A DNA stretch of 64,000 bases, taken from contig NZ_JWLJ01000004.1 of assembly GCF_000813985.1 (NCBI RefSeq), positions 124,001 to 188,000 of the forward strand, given 5' to 3'. Under the pieces are notes generated by a model that was not told where the DNA came from, made no database searches, and saw only the letters and a list, made by a program, of their open reading frames with translations. Position numbers and translations under genes: made by a program. Each line of letters begins with the position of its first letter. Position 1 is the first letter of the stretch. Positions 48,390 to 57,577 of the stretch are shown piece after piece. This stretch comes from Ruegeria sp. ANG-R. Its GTDB lineage: Bacteria; Pseudomonadota; Alphaproteobacteria; Rhodobacterales; Rhodobacteraceae.

Positions 48390-49183
48390 AGAAGCGGTCT
48401 CTTATCCCGATCCTCTATATCGCGTTCCTGATGCTGCCGATCTATTGGCTGGTGGCGATGTCCTTCAAGACCACGAACGAGATCCTTTCGGGCTTTTCGC
48501 TGTTCCCCCAGACCTTCACCCTGGAGAACTATGTCACCATTTTCACCGATCCGACATGGTACTGGGGTTACATTAACTCCATCGCCTACGTGACGCTGAA
48601 TACCGTACTGTCGGTCTGTGTTGCGCTGCCTGCGGCCTATGCGTTCTCGCGCTACCGGTTCCTGGGCGACAAACAGCTGTTTTTCTGGCTGCTGACCAAC
48701 AGGATGGCTCCGGCTGCGGTGTTCGCGCTGCCGTTCTTTCAGTTGTATTCGTCCATTGGCCTGTTCGACACATATCTGGCCGTGGCGCTGGCGCATACTC
48801 TGTTCAATGTCCCGCTTGCGGTCTGGATTCTGGAAGGCTTTATGCGCGGCATCCCCAAAGAGCTGGATGAGACGGCCTATGTCGATGGCTATTCTTTCCC
48901 GCGCTTCTTCGTGACGATCTTCCTGCCCAACATCAAAGCGGGCGTGGGTGTGGCAGCGTTCTTCTGTTTCATGTTCTCATGGGTTGAAATGCTGCTGGCG
49001 AAAACCCTGACTGCGGTTGAGGCCAAACCCATCGCTGCGGTGATGACCCGCACGGCCTCCAGCGCGGGGTACGAGTTGGGCCTGCTGGCGGCAGCGGGCA
49101 CCCTGACCATCATTCCCGGAGCCATCGTTATCTGGTTTGTCCGCAACTACATCGCGCGCGGCTTCGCGATGGGACGTGTGTGA
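48386..49183 (+). CDS. glpQ: Glycerol-type ABC transporter permease 2
   Basis: A 265-residue MalG/UgpE-type permease with six helices. The EAA loop is DETAYVDGYSFPRFFVTIFLPNIK. It forms the second half of the membrane channel with the previous permease. ATGA overlap upstream; the DUF2160 gene follows within ten bases. Confidence 0.9.
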   Translation: MKKRSLIPILYIAFLMLPIYWLVAMSFKTTNEILSGFSLFPQTFTLENYVTIFTDPTWYWGYINSIAYVTLNTVLSVCVALPAAYAFSRYRFLGDKQLFFWLLTNRMAPAAVFALPFFQLYSSIGLFDTYLAVALAHTLFNVPLAVWILEGFMRGIPKELDETAYVDGYSFPRFFVTIFLPNIKAGVGVAAFFCFMFSWVEMLLAKTLTAVEAKPIAAVMTRTASSAGYELGLLAAAGTLTIIPGAIVIWFVRNYIARGFAMGRV

Positions 49184-49191
49184 GGTTCGAT

Positions 49192-49596
49192 ATGCGCAAA
49201 CTTCTTCTCGCCCTCCCCTTTCTTCCCTCCGCAGCTTATGCCCAGGCGCAGGCCGGATGGGGCAATGTCGGTCAGCAAGAGGAAAAGGGGTTTTCCTGGA
49301 CCGATCCGCTGTGGCCCGATTTCTGGATGGCCTGGACGCCGGCAACGCTGGCGGTATTCGTTGGCATTTTCTCAGCAATCGCCCTGATCGGCATTCTGGA
49401 AGGGTTCAAGTTCCGGGACGGAATCGAACGGCGCGGCGTGCTGGGGCTAACCACTACGCTGGGGGATCGGCTGTTCATCACCCTGCTGGGTTCGGCGTAT
49501 ATCTTCCTCGCGTGGCTCGGTCTGGTCGGCCAACCTGTCTGGACACCCCTTTTCCTGTCTGTGGGCTGGGGCATTTTCGTGTTCTGGAAAGTTTAG
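49192..49596 (+). CDS. glpU: DUF2160 small membrane protein of glycerol-type ABC operon
   Basis: A 134-residue protein with a signal-like hydrophobic N-terminus ending at about AYAQAQ and three further hydrophobic stretches. ATG 49192 (MRKLLLALPFL) is a better start than the overlapping GTG 49180. DUF2160 proteins regularly accompany this transporter type, and the rhizobial member is called GlpU; its role is unknown, perhaps assembly or regulation. Last gene of the operon. Confidence 0.8.
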   Translation: MRKLLLALPFLPSAAYAQAQAGWGNVGQQEEKGFSWTDPLWPDFWMAWTPATLAVFVGIFSAIALIGILEGFKFRDGIERRGVLGLTTTLGDRLFITLLGSAYIFLAWLGLVGQPVWTPLFLSVGWGIFVFWKV

Positions 49597-49644
49597 GCTT
49601 TGAGAAATGACGAAAGGATGCTTGTCTGGCGGGCATACTAAGAC

Positions 49645-50058
49645 ATGGCGACAACAAGACCGATGCGAAAGAAAAAAACATCCAATCTGCTGACCGAGGT
49701 CGAACTGGAGTTCATGAACGAGCTTTGGGCCCTTGGTGAGGGCTCGGTCCGTGACGTTCTTGATCGCCTGCCACCAGAGCGCAATCTGGCCTATACATCC
49801 GGCGCAACCATCTTGCGTATTCTCGATGAGAAAGGCTTTGTCGAAAGCCGCAAGGATGGAAAAACACTGATCTACAGGCCCCTTCTGGAAAAAGACAGAT
49901 ATCAGGCGCGGTCGCTTCAGAATCTGTCCCGCACATTGTTCGATGATACGCCCGCCACCTTGGTGGCGCGGCTGGTCGACGATGCGGGGCTGACAGAAGC
50001 CGACCTTGAGGACATTCGAGCACTGGTAGAGAGGAGACTGCAAAATGACAGCAGTTAA
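49645..50058 (+). CDS. BlaI/MecI/CopY-type transcriptional repressor
   Basis: A 137-residue winged-helix protein. LTEVELEFMNELWALGEGSVRDVLDRLPPER is the family's DNA-binding start, followed by the wing (ILRILDEKGFVESRKDGKTLIYRP) and a dimerisation tail. Such repressors are inactivated when a membrane M56 protease cleaves them. It overlaps the M56 gene by 14 bases, so they form a regulator-sensor pair. Confidence 0.92.
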   Translation: MATTRPMRKKKTSNLLTEVELEFMNELWALGEGSVRDVLDRLPPERNLAYTSGATILRILDEKGFVESRKDGKTLIYRPLLEKDRYQARSLQNLSRTLFDDTPATLVARLVDDAGLTEADLEDIRALVERRLQNDSS

Positions 50059-51142
50059 ACCGGTTCTCGATATTTATCTCGAACTCAATTTGGTTATGGT
50101 TCTATCTTTGTTGGTCTGGCTCGGGGCGCGTTTCGCTATGAAACACACGTCTCTTCGCTTTGCGTATTTTGCTCAGTTGCGCGTCCTCAAGGTGCTGTTA
50201 CTGTGCATTGTGCTAAGCCCGATGCTTGCGATCGGACTATCGGAAATTCTGAAAGTTGCGCTTCCGGGCCGGCCTGTCGCCATCGGTGACATAGCGGTTG
50301 CAGCGTACTTGCGCGGAGACATAGCGTTGCCCGCGACCCAGTTTGAAAGCTTGCTCAACGCTCGGGAACGGTGGGCTGAAAACGTCCTGAATGGGGGCTC
50401 TTTCGGTGCAACCCTGATCTTTGTCGTACTTGCCATCGGTGCGGTCGCACTGGTGTTGCGCGTCGCACATGCCGCCCTCCGGGTTCGTGAAACGGTCAAC
50501 ACAAGCTTTCTCTGGCGGCGATCCGCCAAAGTGGATATCCGTTTGTCAGATCGTATATCGGTGCCATTTGCAGTGCGCGGTCTCTGGCGGCGGCATGTGG
50601 TGTTGCCCACCTATCTGCTCGACAAACCGGATGAGCTGCGGTTCGCAATCGCGCACGAATTTCAACACGTGCGCGCCGGTGATGTGGAGTGGCAGTTGAT
50701 GCTGGAACTCCTGCGTCCACTTCTTTTCTGGAACCCTGCCTATATCGTACTGAAATACGAATTCGAGCGCCTGCGCGAACTGGGGTGCGATCAGTCCATA
50801 GTGTCAAGGCGCCGCCTGAATGCTTCCGACTATGCAAACTGCCTGCTGGACTATTGCGGTCGGATTATCTCGCGCGATGGCTCCTATGTACTGAACGTCG
50901 CGTTGGTCAGCGGTGGTCGGGCCAAGCGTGTACTTCGGCAGCGTGTCCTGGCGTTGTCCGAGGCGCCTCGACGGTACCGTCCTTTCAATTCACTGGTGTG
51001 TGGATGTGCATTGGCGTTTGTCGGGATTCTGGCCTTCGGATCAGCGTCCGTACGTCAGGCCGATGGTTGGAGTCACGACAGGCTCATGTTGTCCACAGTC
51101 GTCAATCTCGAACGGCTGGCCGAAAGAAACCAGGGCAACTGA
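50045..51142 (+). CDS. M56 family membrane metalloprotease (BlaR1-like, no sensor domain)
   Basis: A 365-residue membrane protease. Hydrophobic segments lie around 13-28, 47-64 and 121-140, with a last one near 325-345. The zinc motif H204-E-F-Q-H208 and the downstream acid in RELGCDQ (about 246) are intact. Unlike BlaR1/MecR1 there is no large penicillin-binding sensor domain after the last helix, only about 25 residues. It probably cleaves the paired BlaI-type repressor in response to a different signal. Overlaps the repressor gene. Confidence 0.88.
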   Translation: MTAVKPVLDIYLELNLVMVLSLLVWLGARFAMKHTSLRFAYFAQLRVLKVLLLCIVLSPMLAIGLSEILKVALPGRPVAIGDIAVAAYLRGDIALPATQFESLLNARERWAENVLNGGSFGATLIFVVLAIGAVALVLRVAHAALRVRETVNTSFLWRRSAKVDIRLSDRISVPFAVRGLWRRHVVLPTYLLDKPDELRFAIAHEFQHVRAGDVEWQLMLELLRPLLFWNPAYIVLKYEFERLRELGCDQSIVSRRRLNASDYANCLLDYCGRIISRDGSYVLNVALVSGGRAKRVLRQRVLALSEAPRRYRPFNSLVCGCALAFVGILAFGSASVRQADGWSHDRLMLSTVVNLERLAERNQGN

Positions 51143-51566
51143 GGAAGGCCCACGGACCAGTAGGCTCACGCACCAAGCTCGGTCGGATAAAACCCCCGCT
51201 TTGCATCCAGATACGGTTTGACCTTCCTGACCGTACAATCGGGCGGGACGATAACCGCGATTCAAGTACCCAGGGTTTTTCTGAGCGGGCCAGTTTTTTT
51301 GTGCCAACCAGAATGCCTGATCTTACCGGAGCACTAACAGCACTTGAACATTCCACCACAAAAAGCATATTCGGTCGCGAAGAAAAACGTCCCGTTGGAT
51401 TTTCACATGCATACCGATCAACACTCCTGTATTTCGAGCGGTCGTTTATAGCGAAAAGAAAAACTTACGCGGTCGTAAATCCCGAGCAACCAAAGCTCTC
51501 AGGTCAGCGGTCGACAGAGACCAATACATGCGCCACTGGCGAAAACCAAAGAAAGGAATTCGATAA
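51143..51566. other. Intergenic region upstream of ugd
   Basis: 424 bases with no supported gene. A T-run at about 51290-51297 has no clear hairpin before it. AAAGGAA at 51551-51557 is the ugd ribosome-binding site, and the AT-richer part around 51420-51490 is the likely promoter. Frames of up to about 90 codons on the minus strand have no family sequence. Confidence 0.4.
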
Positions 51567-52892
51567 ATGCGCATTGCGATGATTGGCACCGGGTATGTTG
51601 GATTGGTGTCCGGTGTTTGCTTTTCGGACTTTGGTCATGATGTGATTTGTGTCGATAAATCCGAACGTAAGATCGAGATGCTCCAGGCCGGCGAAGTACC
51701 GATCTATGAACCGGGTCTCGACGTCCTGATGGCCAAGAACGTAGCTGCCGGTCGCCTGACCTTCACCACCGATCTCTCCACAGCCGTCGATGGGGCAGAT
51801 GCAGTCTTTATTGCGGTTGGAACGCCGACGCGGCGCGGAGATGGACATGCCGACCTGACCTATGTGATGGCTGCCGCCGAAGAGATCGCCCGCGCCATAA
51901 CCGACTATACCGTTGTCGTCACAAAATCGACCGTCCCGGTCGGAACCAACCGCAAGGTTCACGCGGTGGTATCGAACGCCAATCCCAAAGCGGAATTTGA
52001 TGTAGCCTCGAACCCGGAGTTCCTGCGTGAGGGGGCCGCGATCGATGATTTCATGCGCCCCGACCGCGTCGTCGTTGGCGTCGAAAGCGAGCGCGCCGCA
52101 GAGGTCATGGGCGAGATTTATCGCCCACTCTATTTGCGCGACTTCCCGATCCTGACCACCGATCTGGAAAGCGCCGAGATGATCAAATATGCCGCCAACG
52201 CTTTTCTTGCCACAAAGATCACTTTCATCAACGAAATCGCCGGTCTGTGCGAACGCGTCGGTGGCGATGTCAAAGAGGTCGCACGCGGCATTGGTCTGGA
52301 TGGACGGATCGGCAACAAGTTTCTGCACGCGGGACCCGGCTATGGCGGGTCATGCTTCCCGAAAGATACCGCCGCGCTGGCGCGGATCGGTCAGGAACAC
52401 GCCCACCCGATGCAGATCACCGAAACAGTGATCCGTGTGAATGATGGCATCAAGAAGCGGATGATCGAAAAGATCAGGGACGTCTGCGATGATACGTTCA
52501 ACGGCAAGACCGTTGCGGTACTGGGTGTTACGTTCAAACCCAACACCGATGACATGCGCGACGCGCCATCCCTGACCATAGTCCCAGCCCTTATCGGCGG
52601 TGGAGCCCGCGTACGCGTGGTTGATCCGCAGGGCCGCGCCGAAGGAGAAGCCTTGCTGCCGGGCGTCGAGTGGCTGGATGACCCTTATGCCGCCGCAGCT
52701 GATGCGGATGCGGTTGTCCTGCTGACCGAGTGGAACGAGTTCCGCGCGCTGAACCTGAATGAACTGGCCGAGAAGATGAAATCGGCCCGCATGGTCGACC
52801 TGCGCAACATCTATTCCCCGGGCATTGTAATGGGTTCAGGATTCGAGACCTACATCGGCGTTGGCGTTGGCGACCAGCAACAGAGCGGATAG
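51567..52892 (+). CDS. ugd: UDP-glucose 6-dehydrogenase
   Basis: A 441-residue NAD-dependent enzyme that oxidises UDP-glucose twice to UDP-glucuronate for polysaccharide synthesis. The Rossmann motif GTGYVG is at 7-12, and the catalytic cysteine is C263 in GPGYGGSCFPKDT; IYEPGLD and SNPEFLREG are also canonical. It stands alone between the M56 gene and a strong terminator, about 37 kb from the rhamnose cluster. Confidence 0.96.
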   Translation: MRIAMIGTGYVGLVSGVCFSDFGHDVICVDKSERKIEMLQAGEVPIYEPGLDVLMAKNVAAGRLTFTTDLSTAVDGADAVFIAVGTPTRRGDGHADLTYVMAAAEEIARAITDYTVVVTKSTVPVGTNRKVHAVVSNANPKAEFDVASNPEFLREGAAIDDFMRPDRVVVGVESERAAEVMGEIYRPLYLRDFPILTTDLESAEMIKYAANAFLATKITFINEIAGLCERVGGDVKEVARGIGLDGRIGNKFLHAGPGYGGSCFPKDTAALARIGQEHAHPMQITETVIRVNDGIKKRMIEKIRDVCDDTFNGKTVAVLGVTFKPNTDDMRDAPSLTIVPALIGGGARVRVVDPQGRAEGEALLPGVEWLDDPYAAAADADAVVLLTEWNEFRALNLNELAEKMKSARMVDLRNIYSPGIVMGSGFETYIGVGVGDQQQSG

Positions 52893-52962
52893 CGGCGCAA
52901 CGCCCGCTAGCGGTGGACACCGCCTGATCAGCGTCAACAGATGTTTTGTTAGCGAGATGTAG

Positions 52963-52993
52963 AACTGCCCGGCGCGAAGCCGGGCAGTTTCCG
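52963..52993. terminator. Bidirectional Rho-independent terminator between ugd and BCCT gene
   Basis: AACTGCCCGGC-GCGAA-GCCGGGCAGTT is a perfect 11-bp stem-loop (52963-52989) followed by TTCC on the plus strand; the reverse reading is AACTGCCC... followed by CTAC. It lies between the converging ugd and BCCT genes and can serve both. Confidence 0.85.
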
Positions 52994-53007
52994 TGTTGAT
53001 GCAATCC

Positions 53008-54594
53008 CTAGCGACGGCGGCGTTCGTTCGCCAGTCCTATGAAGATCGACACGCACATCAGCACCAGAACAATGGCAAATGGGAAGCCGGTCGCGATCGC
53101 CGCGGCCTGCAACGCGCCTAACCCACCGCCCAACAGCAACACAACTGCAATAGCACCTTCCAGAATGCACCAGAACACGCGCTGCGCGGTAGGGGCATCG
53201 GTTTTTCCGCCGGCAGTGATGGTATCGATCACCAGCGAACCCGAATCCGAACTGGTCACGAAGAACACGACCACAAGAATAATCCCGATGAAGGAAAGCA
53301 ATCCGGTCATCGGGAAAGCCTCGAACATGGTGAACATCTTCAGTTCCAGGGCTGCATCCGACAGCTCCTGCCCGTTGCCGGACATCACCTGATCCAGAGC
53401 TGCACCGCCAAATACGCTCATCCAGAGCGCACCGACAATTGTCGGGATCAGGATGACACATACGACGAACTCACGAACAGTTCTACCTTTGGAAATACGG
53501 GCAATAAACATCCCGACAAAGGGCGACCAGGAGATCCACCAGGCCCAGTAGAACGTGGTCCAACCCTGCATGAAGTTGGTATCTTCACGACCGATCCAGT
53601 TCGAGAGGGACGGCAGTGCAACCACATATTCAAACAGACTATCCAGAAACCCGGTCAGTATCGCCACGGTTGGTCCGACAATCAGAACCAGCAAAAGCAA
53701 TGCTGCTGCCAGGATCATGTTGGCCTCGGACAGACGTTTGACACCTTTGTCCAGACCAGCAACAACCGACACCAGCGCAAATGCGGTGATCAGCCCGATC
53801 AAAAGCACCTTCATCCCGTCGGTAACGGGCACGTCAAACAAGTAGTTCAAACCTGCAAGAGCTTGTGTCGCGCCAAGCCCCAGCGAGGTCGCAAGACCAA
53901 AGATAGTCGCAAAAACAGCAAGCACATCAATGATGTGTCCCAGCGGACCCCAGGTTGCTTCCCCAAAAATCGGATAGAAAACGGAACGCATGGTCAGTGG
54001 CAGGCCGCGATTGAAGCTGAAAAATGCCAGCGCCAGCGCAACCACCGCATAAATTGCCCAAGGGTGTGCACCCCAGTGGAAAATGGTCGCCGCCATCGCC
54101 AATCTGCGCGACGCTTCGGGGTCTTCAAGACCCGCACCCAGAGGTGCCCAATCGGTCCGCACGCCGTCTTCTCCGAAAGCCACTCCACCAAATGAAGCAC
54201 CGTAGTGGGAAATCGGTTCGGCCACGCCCCAGAACACCAGCCCGATACCCATCCCCGCTGCAAACAGCATCGAGAACCAGCCAGCGTAGCTGTAGTCAGG
54301 TTTGGCGTCATCGCCACCCAGCCGGATCGAGCCGTAAGGCGTCACGACCAGCAGGATCGAAAAGACGACGAAGATGTTACATGCGATCATGAACACCCAG
54401 TCAAAATTGCTTGTCAGTGCCGGGCGAAGCCAACCAAAGAACTCGGCCGCTTGCTCTCGGAACACGAGCGAGAAGAACACGAAGGCAATGATCGTAAGAC
54501 CCGAAACAGCAAAGACCGGATTATGGACGTCGAGGCCCATGATCTGGACGTTGTCCTGCCCAACCTCATAGTCGGTTTCCGAATTATCGGACAT
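53008..54594 (-). CDS. BCCT family betaine/choline/carnitine transporter
   Basis: A 528-residue twelve-helix carrier. The Trp-rich helix 8 block FYWAWWISWSPFVGMFIARISKGRTVREF is diagnostic, as is GIGLVFWGVAEPISHY in helix 3. It imports betaine-type osmolytes with Na+ or H+. The C-terminal tail is short, so osmosensing by a long tail as in BetP is not evident. It stands alone; supply of quaternary amines to the MttB/DMGDH module about 15 kb away is possible but not shown. Confidence 0.95.
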   Translation of the reverse strand: MSDNSETDYEVGQDNVQIMGLDVHNPVFAVSGLTIIAFVFFSLVFREQAAEFFGWLRPALTSNFDWVFMIACNIFVVFSILLVVTPYGSIRLGGDDAKPDYSYAGWFSMLFAAGMGIGLVFWGVAEPISHYGASFGGVAFGEDGVRTDWAPLGAGLEDPEASRRLAMAATIFHWGAHPWAIYAVVALALAFFSFNRGLPLTMRSVFYPIFGEATWGPLGHIIDVLAVFATIFGLATSLGLGATQALAGLNYLFDVPVTDGMKVLLIGLITAFALVSVVAGLDKGVKRLSEANMILAAALLLLVLIVGPTVAILTGFLDSLFEYVVALPSLSNWIGREDTNFMQGWTTFYWAWWISWSPFVGMFIARISKGRTVREFVVCVILIPTIVGALWMSVFGGAALDQVMSGNGQELSDAALELKMFTMFEAFPMTGLLSFIGIILVVVFFVTSSDSGSLVIDTITAGGKTDAPTAQRVFWCILEGAIAVVLLLGGGLGALQAAAIATGFPFAIVLVLMCVSIFIGLANERRRR

Positions 54595-54716
54595 TTGTTT
54601 TCCTTTTTGCTAGTCTGCGAATGCTCTGTTCATCAGGCAGCCAGCAAAACGGAGTCGACTCACGCACGACCTATTTTAACCGGAAATCGACTTTCTGATC
54701 CGCTCGAACAACCCAG

Positions 54717-55649
54717 TCAACTTGTCGAACCTGTCCGCCGGTAAAGGCGGCGCATGATCAGCGGCGTAAGGTACATCGGAATCTGATAGGCCCCGATAAA
54801 CACCATGATAGGCGCGGTCACTTCAGGTGGCAGAGCCACAAAGAAAATCGCGATATTCCTGTTCCCGGCGATCAACGACACTGCTGTCGCTTCGGCTGCG
54901 GGCATTCTGGTCTGCGTCAGCTGGAACGAGATAATCTGCGCCCCAAAATTGATCAGGCAGGCAAACACGATCCAGAAAACCGCTACACTTGGGTGCAGAA
55001 GCGCCGTCGCGCTGACAGATGGCATCAGACCCACCACAAAAACGGCAAGCGTGATCGTAGCCGCGCCTTCCAGATTTAGAAGCGTCGCCGTTGACGGTTG
55101 GCGCAGAAAGGTCCGTCGCAAAACTACGGCTGCAAGAATTGCGATTGCAATCGTAAGAAACAGACGAAGCGCGGCGATCAGGACGGTCTGAATATCACCC
55201 AGTTCCGGCATCAGCCAGAATATGGGCAACGCGGTCAATGGCAGAACCGCGGTCCCGACCACGACCAGACGCATCGCATATTCCGCAGGGTACCCCATCA
55301 TCAGACACATATTGGGGCTTCCCGAAATTGAGGGCGCCGAAGCCATGATCAGCAAAGACAGGAAAACCGGCGCGCCGGTCCAACCACCGGCAAACCCTAT
55401 TGCGGCCACTATCAAGGGCACGATGAGCTGGAAACCGACAATCGCTCTGGCAACCTGACGCAGATCAGCCAACGATCCCAGAATGGCGCCCGGTTCCATT
55501 CGCAGCAGCGTCAGAAACAGCAGGACCATGACCAGAGGCGACAGCAGCGGTCGCATGGGCTCGGCCAATCCGGGCAGCAGAAGGCCCGCCGCCAGCCCTG
55601 AAACCAGCACGTAAGGGCCGTGACGCGCCGCGAGGTGGAGCGGGCTCAA
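54717..55649 (-). CDS. BASS-like (bile acid:Na+ symporter fold) membrane carrier
   Basis: A 310-residue membrane protein with about ten hydrophobic segments. SAPSISGSPNMCLMMGYPAE and SLIAGNRNIAIFF resemble the two crossing-helix motifs of the bile acid:sodium symporter family, though similarity is loose. It begins 6 bases after the TRAP large-permease stop, so it is the last gene of the TRAP/DadA/enolase operon. It may export a product or import a related substrate. Family call moderate, substrate unknown. Confidence 0.65.
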   Translation of the reverse strand: MSPLHLAARHGPYVLVSGLAAGLLLPGLAEPMRPLLSPLVMVLLFLTLLRMEPGAILGSLADLRQVARAIVGFQLIVPLIVAAIGFAGGWTGAPVFLSLLIMASAPSISGSPNMCLMMGYPAEYAMRLVVVGTAVLPLTALPIFWLMPELGDIQTVLIAALRLFLTIAIAILAAVVLRRTFLRQPSTATLLNLEGAATITLAVFVVGLMPSVSATALLHPSVAVFWIVFACLINFGAQIISFQLTQTRMPAAEATAVSLIAGNRNIAIFFVALPPEVTAPIMVFIGAYQIPMYLTPLIMRRLYRRTGSTS

Positions 55650-55655
55650 TACCCA

Positions 55656-56969
55656 CTACCCTCCGGGGCTCTGACGCAGGTTTTCGGGTAACCAAGTGGC
55701 CAGTTCAGGGAACCAGATCAGCACGAACACCATCAGAACCATGATCAGGAACATCGGTATTGCAGCCCGCGCAATATAGCTCATTTCGTGGTTGGTCATT
55801 CCCTGCATGACGAACAGGTTGAAGCCGATCGGCGGAGTGATCTGCGCCATTTCGACAACGACCACGATGAAGATGCCGAACCAGATCAGATCGATCCCGG
55901 CGTCGCGGATCATCGGCTCAACGACGGCCATGGTCAGCACAACTGATGAAATCCCATCAAGGAAACAGCCCAGGATGACGTAGAACACCAGCAGAACCAT
56001 CAGCAGTTCGAACCGCGTCAGTTCCCATCCTGCAATCAAATCCGCAAGCCCGCGCGGCAGGCCGGTGAAACCCATCGACAGCGACAGGAACGCGGCGCCC
56101 GCAAGGATCAGAGCAATCATGGCACTGGTGCGGGTTGCGCCCATCAGGCTTTCGGTGAACGTCTTCCAGTTCAGCGACCCCTGCCCTGCGGCCAGTAAAA
56201 GGCCCCCGATCACGCCAAAAGCGGCGGCCTCGGTGGCCGTGGCATAGCCCAGATACATCGACCCGATCACAACTACTATCAGCAAGATAACCGGCAGCAG
56301 GAAGCGAGAGTTTTTGATCTTTTCAGAGAAGGTCAGTTTGCCCTCATCATTCGGGTTCCAATCCTTGCCGATCTTGGAATAGATCGCGACATACCCCATG
56401 AACATCGCCGCCAGCACGAGGCCCGGCAGGATACCTGCGAAGAACAGTTTGGTGATGGATTCATTGATCGTCACCCCGTAGACGATCAACGTCAGTGACG
56501 GCGGGATCATCAGACCCAGCGTAGCTGCCCCCGTCAGAGTGCCGATGATCATGCGCTCAGGGTAATTGCGTTTGCGCAGTTCCGGGATCGACATCTTGCC
56601 GACCGTGGTCAGGGTGGCTGCGGATGACCCGGATACGGCGGCAAAAACCGTGCATCCAACGATGTTCGTATGAACCAGCCCTCCGGGCAGAGGCGCCATC
56701 CAGGGGGACAAGCCTTTGAACATGTCCTCGGATAATCGCGTTCGATAGAGAATCTCACCCATCCAGATGAACATCGGCAACGCGGTCAGCGTCCAGGACG
56801 AGGACGCCGACCAGATGGTCGTGATCATCACGTCACCGACGGGACGGGAGGTGAACAGTTCCATCCCGACCCAGGCAACGCCCATCAGGGCCAGCCCGAC
56901 CCAGACACCGGTGCCCAGCAATGTAAAGAGAACGAAGAGGAAGAGGATAATGACAGATACGTTTTCCAT
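55656..56969 (-). CDS. TRAP transporter large permease (DctM-like)
   Basis: A 437-residue permease with about twelve helices; ATG 56969 (MENVSVIILFLFVLF) is chosen because the longer frame overlaps the small-permease gene. Typical blocks are FAAVSGSSAATLTTVGKMSIPELRKRNYP, GTLTGAATLGLMIPPSLTLIVYGV and GIFIVVVVEMAQITPPIGFNLFV. It drives substrate uptake with a Na+ gradient together with the small permease and binding protein. Confidence 0.94.
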   Translation of the reverse strand: MENVSVIILFLFVLFTLLGTGVWVGLALMGVAWVGMELFTSRPVGDVMITTIWSASSSWTLTALPMFIWMGEILYRTRLSEDMFKGLSPWMAPLPGGLVHTNIVGCTVFAAVSGSSAATLTTVGKMSIPELRKRNYPERMIIGTLTGAATLGLMIPPSLTLIVYGVTINESITKLFFAGILPGLVLAAMFMGYVAIYSKIGKDWNPNDEGKLTFSEKIKNSRFLLPVILLIVVVIGSMYLGYATATEAAAFGVIGGLLLAAGQGSLNWKTFTESLMGATRTSAMIALILAGAAFLSLSMGFTGLPRGLADLIAGWELTRFELLMVLLVFYVILGCFLDGISSVVLTMAVVEPMIRDAGIDLIWFGIFIVVVVEMAQITPPIGFNLFVMQGMTNHEMSYIARAAIPMFLIMVLMVFVLIWFPELATWLPENLRQSPGG

Positions 56970-56973
56970 GTTC

Positions 56974-57507
56974 TCACTCCCCGTGGCTCTGATCGGCCAG
57001 ATCGCGGGTGATGCGGTGATCCCCCTTGAACAGAACATGGAACAGGTGATCGGTCAGCGCGATGGCGAGGATGACCGCTCCGATCAGCATGGTTGATTGC
57101 GGTATCCAAAGGGCGGTTTTGTCCTGCCCCTGGCTTATGTCGTTGAACTTCCAGCTCCAGAACACAAAGCGATAAGCGTACCAGCAGAAATACCACATGA
57201 CGGCCGAGCCGATGGTAAAGCACCAGATTTCGAGAATCCTGCGAAAGCCATCCGGCACCGCGTTCAGCAGGATGGACACCCTGATATGGCTGCCCCGATT
57301 CAGGGCATTGGCAAAGGCCAGAAAGGAGGCGGCGGCCATGGCATATCCGGCGTAGTCCGGCGCGCCGGGGAAAACCTCTCCGGTCCAGCGGGCTAGCATC
57401 TGAACCACGATGAGCAATAGTATGGCAATCAGGCTCAGCGCGGCCAGAACACCCGCCGCCTGATAGATGAAATCCAGTACGGACCGTAGCCCTCGTAATG
57501 CCGCCAT
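56974..57507 (-). CDS. TRAP transporter small permease (DctQ-like)
   Basis: A 177-residue four-helix subunit. AGVLAALSLIAILLLIVVQMLARW is the usual first-helix block, and WIPQSTMLIGAVILAIALTDHLF closes the protein. It ends 4 bases before the large-permease start. The family's low conservation means this call rests partly on position. Confidence 0.9.
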   Translation of the reverse strand: MAALRGLRSVLDFIYQAAGVLAALSLIAILLLIVVQMLARWTGEVFPGAPDYAGYAMAAASFLAFANALNRGSHIRVSILLNAVPDGFRRILEIWCFTIGSAVMWYFCWYAYRFVFWSWKFNDISQGQDKTALWIPQSTMLIGAVILAIALTDHLFHVLFKGDHRITRDLADQSHGE

Positions 57508-57541
57508 GCCGTCCCCGCTTGTCGTTGATTGAGTGCAGAAT

Positions 57542-57565
57542 GGGCGGCAGAGGACCCCGCCGCCC
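57542..57565 (-). terminator. Intercistronic hairpin after the TRAP binding-protein gene
   Basis: GGGCGGC-N10-GCCGCCC forms a 7-bp GC stem 12 bases beyond the binding-protein stop, with no T-run. As in the glycerol-type ABC operon, it probably stabilises the binding-protein message or reduces read-through to the permeases. Confidence 0.5.
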
Positions 57566-57577
57566 GTTACTCAGCCG

